Positions 15,123-24,338 are shown, numbered from the stretch's first letter. The stretch is DNA of 64,000 bases from Pannonibacter phragmitetus DSM 14782 (GCF_000382365.1 NZ_KB908230.1:44680-108679); one strand, 5' to 3'. Made by a program: numbers and translations. Notes: generated from the letters alone by a model not told the origin.

Positions 15123-17159
15123 TTAGAAGCGCAGGCTCAGTTCGGCGTTGACCGAATGGGACTGGGCGTTGCGGCGCAGTTCGCCGCCGTAGGACAGCTT
15201 GCCGGTCAGCTTCTGGCTGGCATTGGTGGCGGCAACACCAAGGTTGAGCCGCCCGATATCGCGGCCGAGATCGGGAGCTGCGCTGTTGATGGAGCGGCCC
15301 AGCATCTGAACATTCCGGCCGGCGGCCACAGGGCCCAGGGCGCGGGCATAGGCGATGTCCATCATCGGCGTCACGCTGTAGCTGCCCAGTGCGATGGGCG
15401 TGGCCGACAGGCGCAGGCCAACGCCGGTTTCCGAGCCCGTTGAGGTGGTGCTGCGCAGGCTGACGTTGAACACGTCGGCGCCTGTTTCGTTGCCCGATCC
15501 GAGCCACTGATGGCGGACGCGGCCGTGCACATAGGGGCGTGCCAGAAGGCCCTCGGTCTCGAAGGTCATGCCGATACGTGCAGAGGCAGACAGGCCGAGA
15601 TCCGTGGTCTTCGTCTGGCCATTGACGGCCAGGCTGGTGCCTGAACCGGTGATGTTGTTGCGGTCGAGCGTATTCTCGAAGCGCGAGAAGCTGGACGCGG
15701 CTTCGAGGAAATAGCGGTCATAGGTATAGCCGCCATAGATCAGGGCATGGAGGCCGCTGATACGGGCCCGGTCACCGCCGCCATGCATGGACGAGGTGCT
15801 GAAGCCGCCGGCTGCACCAAGACGCAGGTTCTCGGTTGCGATGAACTCACCGCCCACCAGAAGGCCCGCGCTGCGGCTGGTGGAGGAGGCGGAGGTGGAG
15901 GTGCCGTCCATCAGGCTGACGCCCGCCAGCGACTGCACCCAGAAGCGGCGGCTCGCTTCGCTGGGCGCTGCCCCATTGGTAGAAACGGCAACAGCAGGCC
16001 CCGCCGGATCCAGCAGTGCGCTGGCACGCTGCTCGGTGATGCCCATGACCTGGTTGACGGCCTGCGTCTGCACCTGTGCGGTCTGTGAGAAGGATGACAC
16101 CTTTCTGACGTCATTCGTGCTCGTCAGCCGGTCGAGGTTGAGCAGACCCCAGCCGTATTGCCTGTCGATACCGGCTGCGCCGATATCCGAGGCGGTCAGC
16201 AGCACGAGACGGGCCAGCTGCTCCGGCGTGGCGTTGGGGTACATCTGCTGGGCGATAGCCAGCGCACCCGTGACGTGCGGCGTGGCCATCGATGTCCCGG
16301 AGAAGCGCACATAACCACCGGTGTTGGCCGTGGAGTAGATGCCGTCATTGTCCTGATCGTCACCGCCGCCGGGCGCTGCCAGACACCACATCATCGTGAC
16401 GCCGCAGTGATTGGAATAGGCAGGCGAGGTGCCATCGCGGCCCACGGAGGTCACTGCAATCCAGTTGGGTGTCAGTTCCGGGTAGAGATAGGGCATGGCG
16501 GCCTGAACACCGGCATCGGTTGCCCCGTCATTGCCGGTTGCCCAGACAAGCACTGCGCCCCGGCGCGCAGCTTCACGTGCCGCTGCCAGAAGTTCGGCAT
16601 CGTCCTCTTCGAAGGACGCCCGGTCGGCTGCCAGATCGCCTGAGGGCACATAGACGTAGCTGCCCCAGGAATTGTTGAAGATCCGGATGCCGTTGTTGAG
16701 GCCATATTCGAGCACCCGGGCGGCGTATTCGTTCTCGATCTTGCCATCGTCATCCATGATGGCGAGGTTCACGAGCTTGGCCCCCGGTGCAACGCCCATC
16801 ATGCCGAAACCGTTGGCTGATGCACCGATGATCCCGGCCACATGGGTGCCGTGGCCGTCGGCATCGGTGAAGGTCGCCATTTCTTCAAAGCCATTGAAGT
16901 TCAGGCCACTGAGGTTGGCGATCAGGTCCGGATGGCTGGCGAGAATGCCCGTATCAAGGACGCCAACCGTGACGCCGGCCCCGGTGTAGCCACGGGAATG
17001 CGCGATCGGGGCGCCGGTCATCAGCAGCCCCCACTGGGCATCATATTCGTTGACCGGCACAAGTGGTGCCGCCTGCAAAGCTGCCGCGCCAAAGAAGAGG
17101 GTGGATGCTGCCGTGGCACCGAGAAGTGCGGCACGCAGAAAATGTAAGTGTGTACGCAT
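15123..17159 (-). CDS. Autotransporter subtilisin-like serine protease
   Basis: 678 aa type Va autotransporter. The signal peptide is about residues 1-31 (LGATAASTLFFGAAALQA). An S8 subtilase domain spans about 40-345 with a complete triad: D69 in VGVLDTGI, H103 in DGHGTHVAGI, S290 in SGTSMATPHVTGA, and oxyanion N210 in ATGND. A short linker with low-complexity Ser/Thr (TSTSASSTSRS) leads to a C-terminal beta-barrel (about 410-678) ending in the outer-membrane signature ELSLRF. There is almost no passenger beyond the protease, so it may act at the cell surface or release itself. CAGGG lies before the ATG. Confidence 0.92.
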   Translation of the reverse strand: MRTHLHFLRAALLGATAASTLFFGAAALQAAPLVPVNEYDAQWGLLMTGAPIAHSRGYTGAGVTVGVLDTGILASHPDLIANLSGLNFNGFEEMATFTDADGHGTHVAGIIGASANGFGMMGVAPGAKLVNLAIMDDDGKIENEYAARVLEYGLNNGIRIFNNSWGSYVYVPSGDLAADRASFEEDDAELLAAAREAARRGAVLVWATGNDGATDAGVQAAMPYLYPELTPNWIAVTSVGRDGTSPAYSNHCGVTMMWCLAAPGGGDDQDNDGIYSTANTGGYVRFSGTSMATPHVTGALAIAQQMYPNATPEQLARLVLLTASDIGAAGIDRQYGWGLLNLDRLTSTNDVRKVSSFSQTAQVQTQAVNQVMGITEQRASALLDPAGPAVAVSTNGAAPSEASRRFWVQSLAGVSLMDGTSTSASSTSRSAGLLVGGEFIATENLRLGAAGGFSTSSMHGGGDRARISGLHALIYGGYTYDRYFLEAASSFSRFENTLDRNNITGSGTSLAVNGQTKTTDLGLSASARIGMTFETEGLLARPYVHGRVRHQWLGSGNETGADVFNVSLRSTTSTGSETGVGLRLSATPIALGSYSVTPMMDIAYARALGPVAAGRNVQMLGRSINSAAPDLGRDIGRLNLGVAATNASQKLTGKLSYGGELRRNAQSHSVNAELSLRF

Positions 17160-17262
17160 GTCAGCCCTGAAAACCGCTTAAACTGTCTTTGTATCTCTCA
17201 AGATTGAACATCGTGCAATCAACGTCCGGTGATGGTAGTTTTTGGGTTGATCTGAAAACAAA

Positions 17263-17289
17263 AAGGGCGCGGAGGTGATCCGCGCCCTT
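17263..17289 (-). terminator. Intrinsic terminator of the BI-1/YbhL gene
   Basis: An 11-bp perfect stem AAGGGCGCGGA/TCCGCGCCCTT with a 5-nt loop, followed on the minus strand by TTTGTTTTC. Confidence 0.85.
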
Positions 17290-17312
17290 GCTGTATCTTG
17301 TCTGCCTTGCGC

Positions 17313-18095
17313 TTATTCGCGGTTGCCGAACAGCTGCAGCAGCATGACGAAGAGGTTGATGAAGTCAAGGTAGAGGCGCAGGGCACCCATGATCGACTTC
17401 TTGGTGGCCACTTCGCCAGTGTCACCCTCGTAGTACATTTCCTTGATCTGCTGGGTGTCATAGGCGGTGAGGCCTGCGAACACCAGCACGCCGATCACCG
17501 AGACAGCGAACTGCAGGGCGGAGGACGCCAGGAAGATGTTGACCACCGAGGCGATGATGATGCCGATCAGGCCCATCACCAGGAACGAGCCCCAGCCCGA
17601 CAGGTCCTTCTTGGTGGTGTAGCCGTAGAGGCTCAGCGCACCGAAGGAAGCTGCGGTGATGAAGAACACGCGTGCGATCGATCCGCCCGTGTAGACAAGG
17701 AAGATCGAGGACAGGGACGCACCCATGAGGGCGGCATAGACCCAGAAGCTGACCTGCGCGGTCGAGGCGCTCATGGACTGGATGCGCATGGAGAGGAAGA
17801 GCACCATGCCTATCGGAGCCAGCATAATCAGCCACTTCAGCGGCGAGGCATAGAGCGCATAGCCAAGCTGCGAGAGCATCGTGCCATTGCCGAGAACGGC
17901 AGCGGCGGCTGCCGGATCAGTGGTCGTCGCAAACTGGGCAAGGCCCAGGGCGATGAATCCAGTGATGGCAAGACCGATGGTCATGTAGTTGTAGACGCCC
18001 AGCATATAAGAGCGCAGGCCCTGGTCAATGCCGGCATCGGCGTAGCGGCCGGCGACCGCGTACGGTGCTTCATTTTTCCGGTCGAACGTCGACAT
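17313..18095 (-). CDS. Bax inhibitor-1 / YccA-YbhL family membrane protein
   Basis: 260 aa with seven hydrophobic helices, the BI-1 (TMBIM) fold. Diagnostic parts are GLRSYMLGVYNYMTIGLAITG near the N-terminus, GASLSSIFLVYTGGSIARVFFITAASFGALSLYGYTTKKDLSG, and the pore-region GLTAYDTQQIKEMYYEG with the conserved aspartate, then LYLDFINLFVMLLQL at the end. TMBIM proteins behave as pH-sensitive Ca2+ leak channels or membrane-quality factors; the exact bacterial role is unsettled. The ATG at 18095 has AAGGGGAAA upstream. A structured leader precedes it. Confidence 0.92.
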   Translation of the reverse strand: MSTFDRKNEAPYAVAGRYADAGIDQGLRSYMLGVYNYMTIGLAITGFIALGLAQFATTTDPAAAAAVLGNGTMLSQLGYALYASPLKWLIMLAPIGMVLFLSMRIQSMSASTAQVSFWVYAALMGASLSSIFLVYTGGSIARVFFITAASFGALSLYGYTTKKDLSGWGSFLVMGLIGIIIASVVNIFLASSALQFAVSVIGVLVFAGLTAYDTQQIKEMYYEGDTGEVATKKSIMGALRLYLDFINLFVMLLQLFGNRE

Positions 18096-18164
18096 GTATT
18101 GTTTCCCCTTCATGGTTACGCGGGAGGGACACTCCCAAACCGCCTCGACGGACTAGTCCGTTTG
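18096..18164 (-). promoter_or_regulatory. Candidate ybhL leader RNA
   Basis: Directly upstream of the BI-1 gene, the minus strand holds the palindromic hairpin ACGGACTAGTCCGT (18161-18148), then CGAGGCGGTTT, then GGGAG-TGTCC-CTCCC (18136-18122), ending at the Shine-Dalgarno. Corbino et al. described a conserved ybhL element upstream of exactly this gene family in Alphaproteobacteria; position and hairpin layout agree, but I matched it from memory and not against the covariance model. Confidence 0.55.
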
Positions 18165-18170
18165 CAGAAG

Positions 18171-18199
18171 AATATGGGCGGGGTTCCGCCATCGCACAA
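18171..18199 (-). promoter_or_regulatory. Candidate BI-1/ybhL promoter
   Basis: On the minus strand TTGTGC (18199-18194) is followed by 17 bp and a CCATAT/CATATT -10 (about 18177-18171). Transcription from it would begin just at the leader hairpin. Confidence 0.4.
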
Positions 18200-18255
18200 G
18201 GGCAAATGGTCCAAAAAATGCTGCTGCGAAGATTACAAAATCTCCACCTTGTGCC

Positions 18256-18281
18256 GCTGGCGCCCGTCAGAGGGCGCCAGC
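18256..18281. terminator. 3' hairpin after ybbP
   Basis: GCTGGCGCCC-GTCAGA-GGGCGCCAGC, a perfect 10-bp stem 17 bp beyond the ybbP stop. The U-tract on the minus strand is missing, so it may be a 3'-end stabiliser rather than a full terminator. Confidence 0.4.
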
Positions 18282-18297
18282 ATTGCGTCTTTTCCGG

Positions 18298-20877
18298 TCA
18301 CAGATTGCGCAGCACGGGGGCAGGTTTCTTGCCCAGCACGCGCCATGTGCCGATGAGGCCGAAGCCGACGGTCAGCACCAGCGCAGCAAGGGCGGCCGTA
18401 ACAGCGGTGCCTGGCAGCAGTGTGAAGGACCCGTTCATCACCTGCGTGATCACGAACCAGGCGGCAATGGACCCGGCCAACACTGCAAAGACCGCCGTGC
18501 CGAGGCCGAGCATCGCATATTCCATCGCATAGGCGCCGGTCAGCCGGGCGCGGGTGGCGCCCAGCGTCTTGAGGATCACCGCGTCATAGATGCGGCTGCG
18601 GTTTCCGGCCGCCAGCGCTCCGGCCAGCACCAGAATGCTGGAGATGAGCGTGATGGCGGAGGCGGCCCGGATGGCGACGGCGAGCTGGGCGACAAGATCA
18701 TTGATCTGCGCCAGTGCATCCTTGACGCGGATGGCCGTCACGGTGGGGAAGGCGGAGGAAACCGATTTCAGCAGAGACAACTCCCGCTCGGCCGGCGCAT
18801 CCGGGTCCCAGGTTACGGTCATCAGGAAGGCGTGCGGGGCGCCGGCGAAGGTGTTGGAAGAGAACACCATGACGAAATTGATGGCGAGCGATTCCCATTC
18901 CACCTTGCGGGTGTTGGCGATCTTCGCGGTGATTTCCCGGCCCAGCACATTGACGGTGATCCGGTCGCCGACGGCCAGCCCCAACTCGGTTGCCAGTTCA
19001 TCATCGAAGGAGACCAGCGGCTCGCCGCTGTAGCCCTCCGGCCACCACTCCCCTTTCATCAGCGTGGAATTGGCCGGGAGGCTGTCCTGATAGGTGATGC
19101 CCCGGTCGCCGCGCAGCACCCAGGCGGCACTGGCCGGCGGGGTGATCTGGTTGACCGGCACATCCTTGAGGCTGACGAGCCGCCCGCGCAGCATGGGTAC
19201 GCTCTGGATCTTCGCGTCCCCGGCGTCCTGCTGCAGCAGGGTGGCGAAGGCGTCGCGTTCGGTGCTCTGGATGTCGATGAAGAAGAAGCTCGGGGCCTTC
19301 TCGGCAATCGTCGCCGTCAGCTCCCGGCGCAGGTTGCCGTCGATGAGGGCCAGCGACACCAGCAGGGTGAGGCCAAGGCCGAGCGACAGCACCACAGAAG
19401 AGGTGAGCGCGCCCGGCCGGTGGATGTTGGCAATGGCGAGCCTGAGGCCGGTGGAGCGCACCTGCGGCGCCTTGCGGGCGGCAAGCATCATCAGCCGCGC
19501 CACCCCGCCCAGCAGCAGGAAGGAAGCGGTGGACGCAACCACATAGATCGAGGCAATGCGCCGGTCTTCGGCGAGGAAGATGGCGATTGCGGCCAGCGAC
19601 AGGGCGGCGATCAGCGTTGCGGCCAGATAGCGCTTGCGCGGCCAGACCTTGGCGCCCGTCACCTGATCGCGGAACAGGGCTGTCGGCGGCACGTCATGGG
19701 CGCGGCCCAGCGGCCAGATGGCAAAGGCCAGCGCCGTCAGCATGCCATAGACCAGGCCGAGCCCAAGCTCCGCCGGGTAGACGGACACCGCCAGTTTTAC
19801 AGGCAGAAGGCCGGAAATGGCCCCGGCTGCCGCGAAGGGGATGATGGCACCCGCCACAAGGCCGATGGCGATGCCGATGGCGGCAATGATCATCATCTGG
19901 ATCAGATAGATGCGGAAGACGAGATCATTGCTGGCGCCAAGGCACTTGAAGCTGGCGATCACCTCGCGCTTGCTTTCAAGGAATGCCCTCACCGCATTGG
20001 CAACGCCGACGCCGCCGACGACCAGCGCGGTGAGGCCCACCAGCGTCAGAAACTGGGTGAAACGCTCTATGTTGCGCTCCAGCCCCGGTGAGGCACTGGC
20101 GCGGGACTGGATGCGCCAGCCTGCCTGCGGGAATTTCTCACGCGATTGCTCGATGAGGCGGATGATGCCTTCATCCGTCGTGCTGGATGGCAGCTTCACC
20201 ATGTAGGACCAGGTGACGAGGCTGCCGGGCTGGACGAGCGCCGTCTCAGGCAGTGCCGCTTCGCTCAGCATCAGGCGCGGGCCGAATTCCAGCCCGCCGG
20301 AGAGCTTGTCCGGTTCGGTGGCGATGACGCCGGTGAGGGTGACGGTGGCGCGGCCGATGGAGAGCTTGTCGCCGGTTTCAAGCCCGAGGCGGGCGAGCAG
20401 CGAGGCATCGGCGACGGCGCCGAAGCTGCCATCCGGCTGGCGGCCCATGGCCTCGGCAGGATTGATGCCGCCTGCAAGTGAAAGAGTACCGTAGAGGGGA
20501 TACGCGCCATCGACGGATTTCAGCTCGACAAGCGCCTGATCGCTGCCGTCGGTCTTGCGGGCCATGGCGCGCAGGGTCGCGGTGCGGGTGACTTCGCCAA
20601 GGCTCTGCACATAGGCATATTCGGCGGCATCGGCCTCGCGGTGGACGAGGCGGAAGGACATGTCGCCGCCGAGGATCGCCTGTCCCTCGTTGGAAATGCC
20701 TTCCGTCAGCGCCCGCGATACCGAGGCAACGCCCGCGATGGCGGCAACGCCAAGGGCGATGCAGGCGATGAAGATGTAAAAGCCCTTCAAACCGCCGCGC
20801 AGCTCGCGCAGGGCAAAGCGGAAGGCGAGGGCGAGCGAACTGTTGCCGCCTGACGGGGCCGGGGCAAAGGCCGTCAT
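18298..20877 (-). CDS. ybbP: ABC transporter permease YbbP (FtsX-like)
   Basis: 859 aa inner-membrane permease of the MacB/FtsX superfamily. It has a first helix (about 29-52), a large periplasmic domain, two bundles of helices (about 268-430 and 480-520) and a second FtsX domain at the C-terminus (about 735-855). Motifs include LVGLTALVVGGVGVANAVRAFLESKREVIASFKCLGAS and its C-terminal echo YDAVILKTLGATRARL. The ATG overlaps the ybbA stop (ATGA). With YbbA it forms a putative exporter or lipoprotein-related machine; E. coli has the same genes beside tesA, as here. Confidence 0.85.
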   Translation of the reverse strand: MTAFAPAPSGGNSSLALAFRFALRELRGGLKGFYIFIACIALGVAAIAGVASVSRALTEGISNEGQAILGGDMSFRLVHREADAAEYAYVQSLGEVTRTATLRAMARKTDGSDQALVELKSVDGAYPLYGTLSLAGGINPAEAMGRQPDGSFGAVADASLLARLGLETGDKLSIGRATVTLTGVIATEPDKLSGGLEFGPRLMLSEAALPETALVQPGSLVTWSYMVKLPSSTTDEGIIRLIEQSREKFPQAGWRIQSRASASPGLERNIERFTQFLTLVGLTALVVGGVGVANAVRAFLESKREVIASFKCLGASNDLVFRIYLIQMMIIAAIGIAIGLVAGAIIPFAAAGAISGLLPVKLAVSVYPAELGLGLVYGMLTALAFAIWPLGRAHDVPPTALFRDQVTGAKVWPRKRYLAATLIAALSLAAIAIFLAEDRRIASIYVVASTASFLLLGGVARLMMLAARKAPQVRSTGLRLAIANIHRPGALTSSVVLSLGLGLTLLVSLALIDGNLRRELTATIAEKAPSFFFIDIQSTERDAFATLLQQDAGDAKIQSVPMLRGRLVSLKDVPVNQITPPASAAWVLRGDRGITYQDSLPANSTLMKGEWWPEGYSGEPLVSFDDELATELGLAVGDRITVNVLGREITAKIANTRKVEWESLAINFVMVFSSNTFAGAPHAFLMTVTWDPDAPAERELSLLKSVSSAFPTVTAIRVKDALAQINDLVAQLAVAIRAASAITLISSILVLAGALAAGNRSRIYDAVILKTLGATRARLTGAYAMEYAMLGLGTAVFAVLAGSIAAWFVITQVMNGSFTLLPGTAVTAALAALVLTVGFGLIGTWRVLGKKPAPVLRNL

Positions 20878-21581
20878 GCGCGGGCCTCCGCCGGAGAGGC
20901 GTGATGCTCCTCCTCCACCTGGCCGGAGCGCATGCGCACCACCCGGTCGCAGCGTTCGGCCAGCGCCGGGTCATGGGTCACCAGCACCAGCGTGGTGCGG
21001 CGGCGGGCAATGGCCGAGAACATCAGCTCGACGATCTGCTCGCCGGTTGCAGCATCGAGGTTGCCGGTCGGCTCGTCGGCGATGAGGATTTCCGGCTCCA
21101 CCACCAGCGCCCGTGCGACGGCCACGCGCTGCTGCTCGCCGCCGGACATCTGCGCCGGATAGTGGGAGAGGCGGTGGCCGAGGCCCACGGCTTCAAGTTC
21201 CGCGCGGGCCTTGTCGAAGGCCTTGGGGTCGCCGGCAAGCTCCAGCGGCACGGCGACATTTTCCAGCGCCGTCATGTTGGGCACGAGATGGAAGGACTGG
21301 AAGATGATGCCGACATTGCGGCCGCGGAAGCGCGCAAGCTGATCCTCGCTCAGCGGCGTCAGCTCGGAGCCTGCAACGATGACCGAGCCCTTGTCGGCCC
21401 GCTCCAGCCCGGCCATCACCATCAGCAGGGTGGACTTGCCGGAGCCCGATGGGCCAACCAGACCCGTGGAGCTGCCGGCCTCGATTTCCAGATCGACACC
21501 TTTGAGAATGTGAACCCGGCCTGCGCCGTCTCCGAGGCTGAGGTGAACTCCCTTGAGCGCAATGGCTGGTCCAGTCGTCAT
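20874..21581 (-). CDS. ybbA: ABC transporter ATP-binding protein YbbA
   Basis: 235 aa ATPase partner of YbbP. Walker A is [18 protein letters not shown], the Q-loop is [20 protein letters not shown], the signature is [15 protein letters not shown], Walker B is [12 protein letters not shown] and the switch His is LVTHDPALA. The MacB/LolD-like sequence fits an FtsX-type permease. Its stop overlaps the ybbP start. TATATA lies about 9 bp before the ATG (21590-21596 region), so the transcript may have almost no leader. Confidence 0.88.
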   Translation of the reverse strand: MTTGPAIALKGVHLSLGDGAGRVHILKGVDLEIEAGSSTGLVGPSGSGKSTLLMVMAGLERADKGSVIVAGSELTPLSEDQLARFRGRNVGIIFQSFHLVPNMTALENVAVPLELAGDPKAFDKARAELEAVGLGHRLSHYPAQMSGGEQQRVAVARALVVEPEILIADEPTGNLDAATGEQIVELMFSAIARRRTTLVLVTHDPALAERCDRVVRMRSGQVEEEHHASPAEARA

Positions 21582-21738
21582 GTGTGACCCTATATAGGTT
21601 GGGTGCCTGGATGGGATCTGAGCGGTGCCGCTGCCGTTTCACTGCGGTGCCAGCCCATCGGGCAACAAAAAGTATGGTCCCGCAGCCTGCGGGTTTCCGG
21701 TGCATATGGGGCCCTGTCACGGAGTGATCCAGACCGCC

Positions 21739-22380
21739 ATGTTCAAGTTTGTGTATCTGTTTGTCGCAATTGCGGTGTCTGCAAGCCTTTCTTCCGGCCA
21801 TGCGCTTGCCAATGACGCAGCTGTGAAGATTGTTGTCCTCGGGGACAGCCTGTCGGCCGGCTATCAGCTCGCTCCCGATGAGGCCTTTCCGGTGCAGCTG
21901 GAAAAGGCGCTGAAGGAAAAGGGTGAGAACGTCACCGTGATCAACGCGGGTGTCTCCGGTGACACCTCCTCCGGCGGCCTGTCGCGGCTCGACTGGTCGG
22001 TGCCGCCGGATGCGGATGCGGTGATCGTGGAACTGGGCGCCAATGATGCCCTGCGCGGCATTGATCCGGCCGCCACCCGCAAGAATATCGAGGCCATCGT
22101 CTCCCGCCTGCGGGAGCGGGGTGTCGAGGTGCTGGTGGCCGGCATGATGGCGCCGCGCAATCTGGGCGAGGACTATGCCGCCGCCTTCGACCCGATCTTC
22201 GCGGATGTGGCCGGGGCGCATGATGCGCTGCTCTATCCGTTTTTCCTCGAAGGCGTGGCGATGAAGCCGGAACTCAATCTGGCTGACGGCATGCACCCTA
22301 CGGGGGAGGGGGTTTCGGTCATCGTTGCCAATGTGCTACCTCTCGTGCAGGATCTCGTTGCCCGCGCCCGGCAGAAATAA
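21739..22380 (+). CDS. tesA: Periplasmic arylesterase / thioesterase I TesA (SGNH hydrolase)
   Basis: 213 aa. The signal peptide is about residues 1-24 (MFKFVYLFVAIAVSASLSSGHALA). The SGNH blocks are GDSLSAGY (nucleophile Ser), SGDTSSGGLSRL (Gly), LGANDALRG (Asn) and DGMHPTGEG (Asp/His). The enzyme hydrolyses acyl-CoA and aryl/lipid esters in the periplasm. The ATG at 21739 is chosen because it gives a clean signal peptide; the open frame begins 38 codons earlier without similarity. Divergent from ybbA. Confidence 0.88.
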   Translation: MFKFVYLFVAIAVSASLSSGHALANDAAVKIVVLGDSLSAGYQLAPDEAFPVQLEKALKEKGENVTVINAGVSGDTSSGGLSRLDWSVPPDADAVIVELGANDALRGIDPAATRKNIEAIVSRLRERGVEVLVAGMMAPRNLGEDYAAAFDPIFADVAGAHDALLYPFFLEGVAMKPELNLADGMHPTGEGVSVIVANVLPLVQDLVARARQK

Positions 22381-22432
22381 CCTTCTGCCCCGCCGGGTCC
22401 CGCCTTTCGCGGCTTGCCGCGCCTGCCACATT

Positions 22433-22461
22433 GTCTTGAACAACGTCTTGAACAAAGACCT
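22433..22461. promoter_or_regulatory. Tandem 12-bp repeat upstream of aldo/keto reductase
   Basis: GTCTTGAACAAC (22433-22444) is followed immediately by GTCTTGAACAAA (22445-22456). The second copy with the next bases also forms GTCTT-GAACA-AAGAC, a 5-bp inverted repeat. A repeated short site 25-50 bp before the gene is typical of a regulator binding site; the regulator is unknown. Confidence 0.4.
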
Positions 22462-22484
22462 TTCGAAACACGAGGGATGTTCCG

Positions 22485-23537
22485 ATGGATCAACGCCGTC
22501 TTGGCCGCACGGATATCATGGTCAGCTCAATCTGCCTTGGCACCATGACCTTTGGCGAGCAGAACACGGAAGCTGAAGGCCACGCCCAGCTCGACTATGC
22601 GCTGGACCATGGCGTCAACTTCTTCGACACTGCCGAGATGTATCCGATCCCGCCCAGCGGCGAGACGCAGGGGCGGACCGAGCGCATCATAGGCACCTGG
22701 CTGAAGGCGCGCGGCAACCGGGACAAGATCGTTCTGGCCACCAAGGTAGCGGGCCGTTCGGACAGCACCTACTACCGCAAGTCCGGTGAGGAAGTCCGCC
22801 TGACCCGCCCGCAGATCCGTGAGGCGATCGAGCGCAGCCTGAACAACCTGCAGACCGACTATGTCGATCTCTATCAGGTGCACTGGCCCGACCGCACGGT
22901 CCCCGGCTTCGGCTCCAACCCCACCCGCTGGAATGATCCGGCGCCTGCTGCGGACGAGACGCCGATTGCCGAAACGCTGGCGGCGCTGACTGAACTCGTC
23001 AAGGAAGGCAAGGTTCGGCACATCGGCCTGTCGAACGAAAGCGCCTGGGGCACGATGACCTATCTGAAGCTGGCGGAGACCGAAGGCCTTGCCCGGCCGG
23101 TGTCGATCCAGAATGCCTACAACATGCTGAACCGCACCTTCGAGACGGGGCTGGCGGAAGTTTCCTTGCGCGAGGACGTCGGTCTGCTCGGTTATTCGCC
23201 GCTGGCACAAGGCACGCTGACGGGCAAGTATCTGGATGGTGCGCTGCCGGCCGGATCGCGCAAGCAGCTCTACAACCGTCTGCAGCGCTATGAGAAGCCG
23301 GGCGCGGAAGAGGCGATCCTTGCCTATGTGGAACTGGCCCGGTCGGCCGGCATGGATCCGGCGCAGCTCGCCATCGCCTTCCCGCTGACCCGCAGCTTCA
23401 TGACCTCGGTGATCATCGGTGCCACCTCCATGGCGCAGTTGCAGGTGGCCATCGGCGCGGCGGATGTGAAGCTTTCGCCGGAGCTGATCGGCAAGATCGA
23501 CCTGCTGCACCAGATGCATGGCAACACGTCGCCCTGA
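22485..23537 (+). CDS. Aldo/keto reductase (Tas-like)
   Basis: 350 aa NADPH-dependent TIM-barrel oxidoreductase of the Tas/YhdN group. The active-site tetrad is visible: Asp/Tyr in NFFDTAEMYP, Lys in IVLATKV, His in DLYQVHWPD. The cofactor part VIIGATSMAQLQVAI lies near the C-terminus. The insertion VPGFGSNPTRWNDPAP after the catalytic His is typical of Tas. Likely substrates are small aldehydes or ketones. The ATG is preceded by GAGGGATG. Confidence 0.9.
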   Translation: MDQRRLGRTDIMVSSICLGTMTFGEQNTEAEGHAQLDYALDHGVNFFDTAEMYPIPPSGETQGRTERIIGTWLKARGNRDKIVLATKVAGRSDSTYYRKSGEEVRLTRPQIREAIERSLNNLQTDYVDLYQVHWPDRTVPGFGSNPTRWNDPAPAADETPIAETLAALTELVKEGKVRHIGLSNESAWGTMTYLKLAETEGLARPVSIQNAYNMLNRTFETGLAEVSLREDVGLLGYSPLAQGTLTGKYLDGALPAGSRKQLYNRLQRYEKPGAEEAILAYVELARSAGMDPAQLAIAFPLTRSFMTSVIIGATSMAQLQVAIGAADVKLSPELIGKIDLLHQMHGNTSP

Positions 23538-23589
23538 TTTGTGTGGTGGCTGCCGCAAGGGCAGGATTGCCTGCGAATCAACAATTTGT

Positions 23590-23608
23590 GCGGCGCGTTT
23601 TGCGCCGC
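23590..23608 (+). terminator. Hairpin after aldo/keto reductase
   Basis: GCGGCGC-GTTTT-GCGCCGC, a 7-bp GC stem, followed by a second small hairpin GGGG-AGCAAAG-CCCC ending in GTCTTTT (23620-23641). Together they probably end the transcript. Confidence 0.45.
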
Positions 23609-23721
23609 GCATCATTTCAGGGGAGCAAAGCCCCGTCTTTTCAAGGCCTTTGCGAATTTCCTTGCGCAGTGCGGCAAGATGCCCCCTGATGGAGAGACCA
23701 GCGACAGCGGAGGGTTGCCCG

Positions 23722-24258
23722 ATGCCGCGATTGTTTACAGGTCTCGAAATTCCGGCCCAAACCGGCCTGCACCTGTCCATGCTCCGCGGAGGCCTCCGGG
23801 GCGCCCGCTGGATTGATCCTGAAAACTATCACATCACCCTGCGCTTCATCGGTGACATCGATGACCGCACGGCCGACGAGGTGGCTGATGCCCTGTCGCG
23901 CATCCGGCGGGACCCGATCGACATCCGGCTCAACGGCCTTGGCTCCTTCGGCAATGGCAAGCCGCATTCCATCTGGGCGCGGGTGGAGCCTTCCGCCCAG
24001 CTGGCCGAACTGCAGGCCGAGCAGGAGCGCATCCTGCAGCGGCTGGGGCTGCCGCCGGAGCGGCGCAAATACATGCCGCATGTCACGATTGCCCGCTGCA
24101 AGACGGCCAGCAACGCTGACGTTGCCCGCTGGCTGACGGAGCGCGGCAGTTTTCAGGCGCCAACTTTCCTTGCCGGGCGCTTTGTCCTGTTCTCCTCCCG
24201 TGCCAGCATCGGTGGCGGACCCTATCTGGTGGAAGAAGCCTTTCCGCTAGCCGCGTAA
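23722..24258 (+). CDS. thpR: RNA 2',3'-cyclic phosphodiesterase ThpR
   Basis: 178 aa member of the LigT/ThpR 2H phosphoesterase family, which opens 2',3'-cyclic phosphates on RNA ends. Both HxT motifs are present: YHITLRFIG and PHVTIARC. The C-terminal FVLFSSRASIGGGPYLVEEAFPL is characteristic. The ATG at 23722 has GGAGGG seven bases upstream; the 68 upstream in-frame codons run over the intergenic hairpins. Confidence 0.9.
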   Translation: MPRLFTGLEIPAQTGLHLSMLRGGLRGARWIDPENYHITLRFIGDIDDRTADEVADALSRIRRDPIDIRLNGLGSFGNGKPHSIWARVEPSAQLAELQAEQERILQRLGLPPERRKYMPHVTIARCKTASNADVARWLTERGSFQAPTFLAGRFVLFSSRASIGGGPYLVEEAFPLAA

Positions 24259-24338
24259 AGGGGTGTGCAACTGGCCTGCCTTGAAACGGGCCAGTTGGCG
24301 CGGCAGGCTGGGACCGGTTTCAGGCAGGGACAGAAGGC

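Noticed and set aside
18283..20091. 602-codon open frame on the plus strand opposite ybbP
   Set aside because: Shadow frame with low-complexity His/Gly/Arg content; the minus-strand product is a coherent FtsX-type permease.
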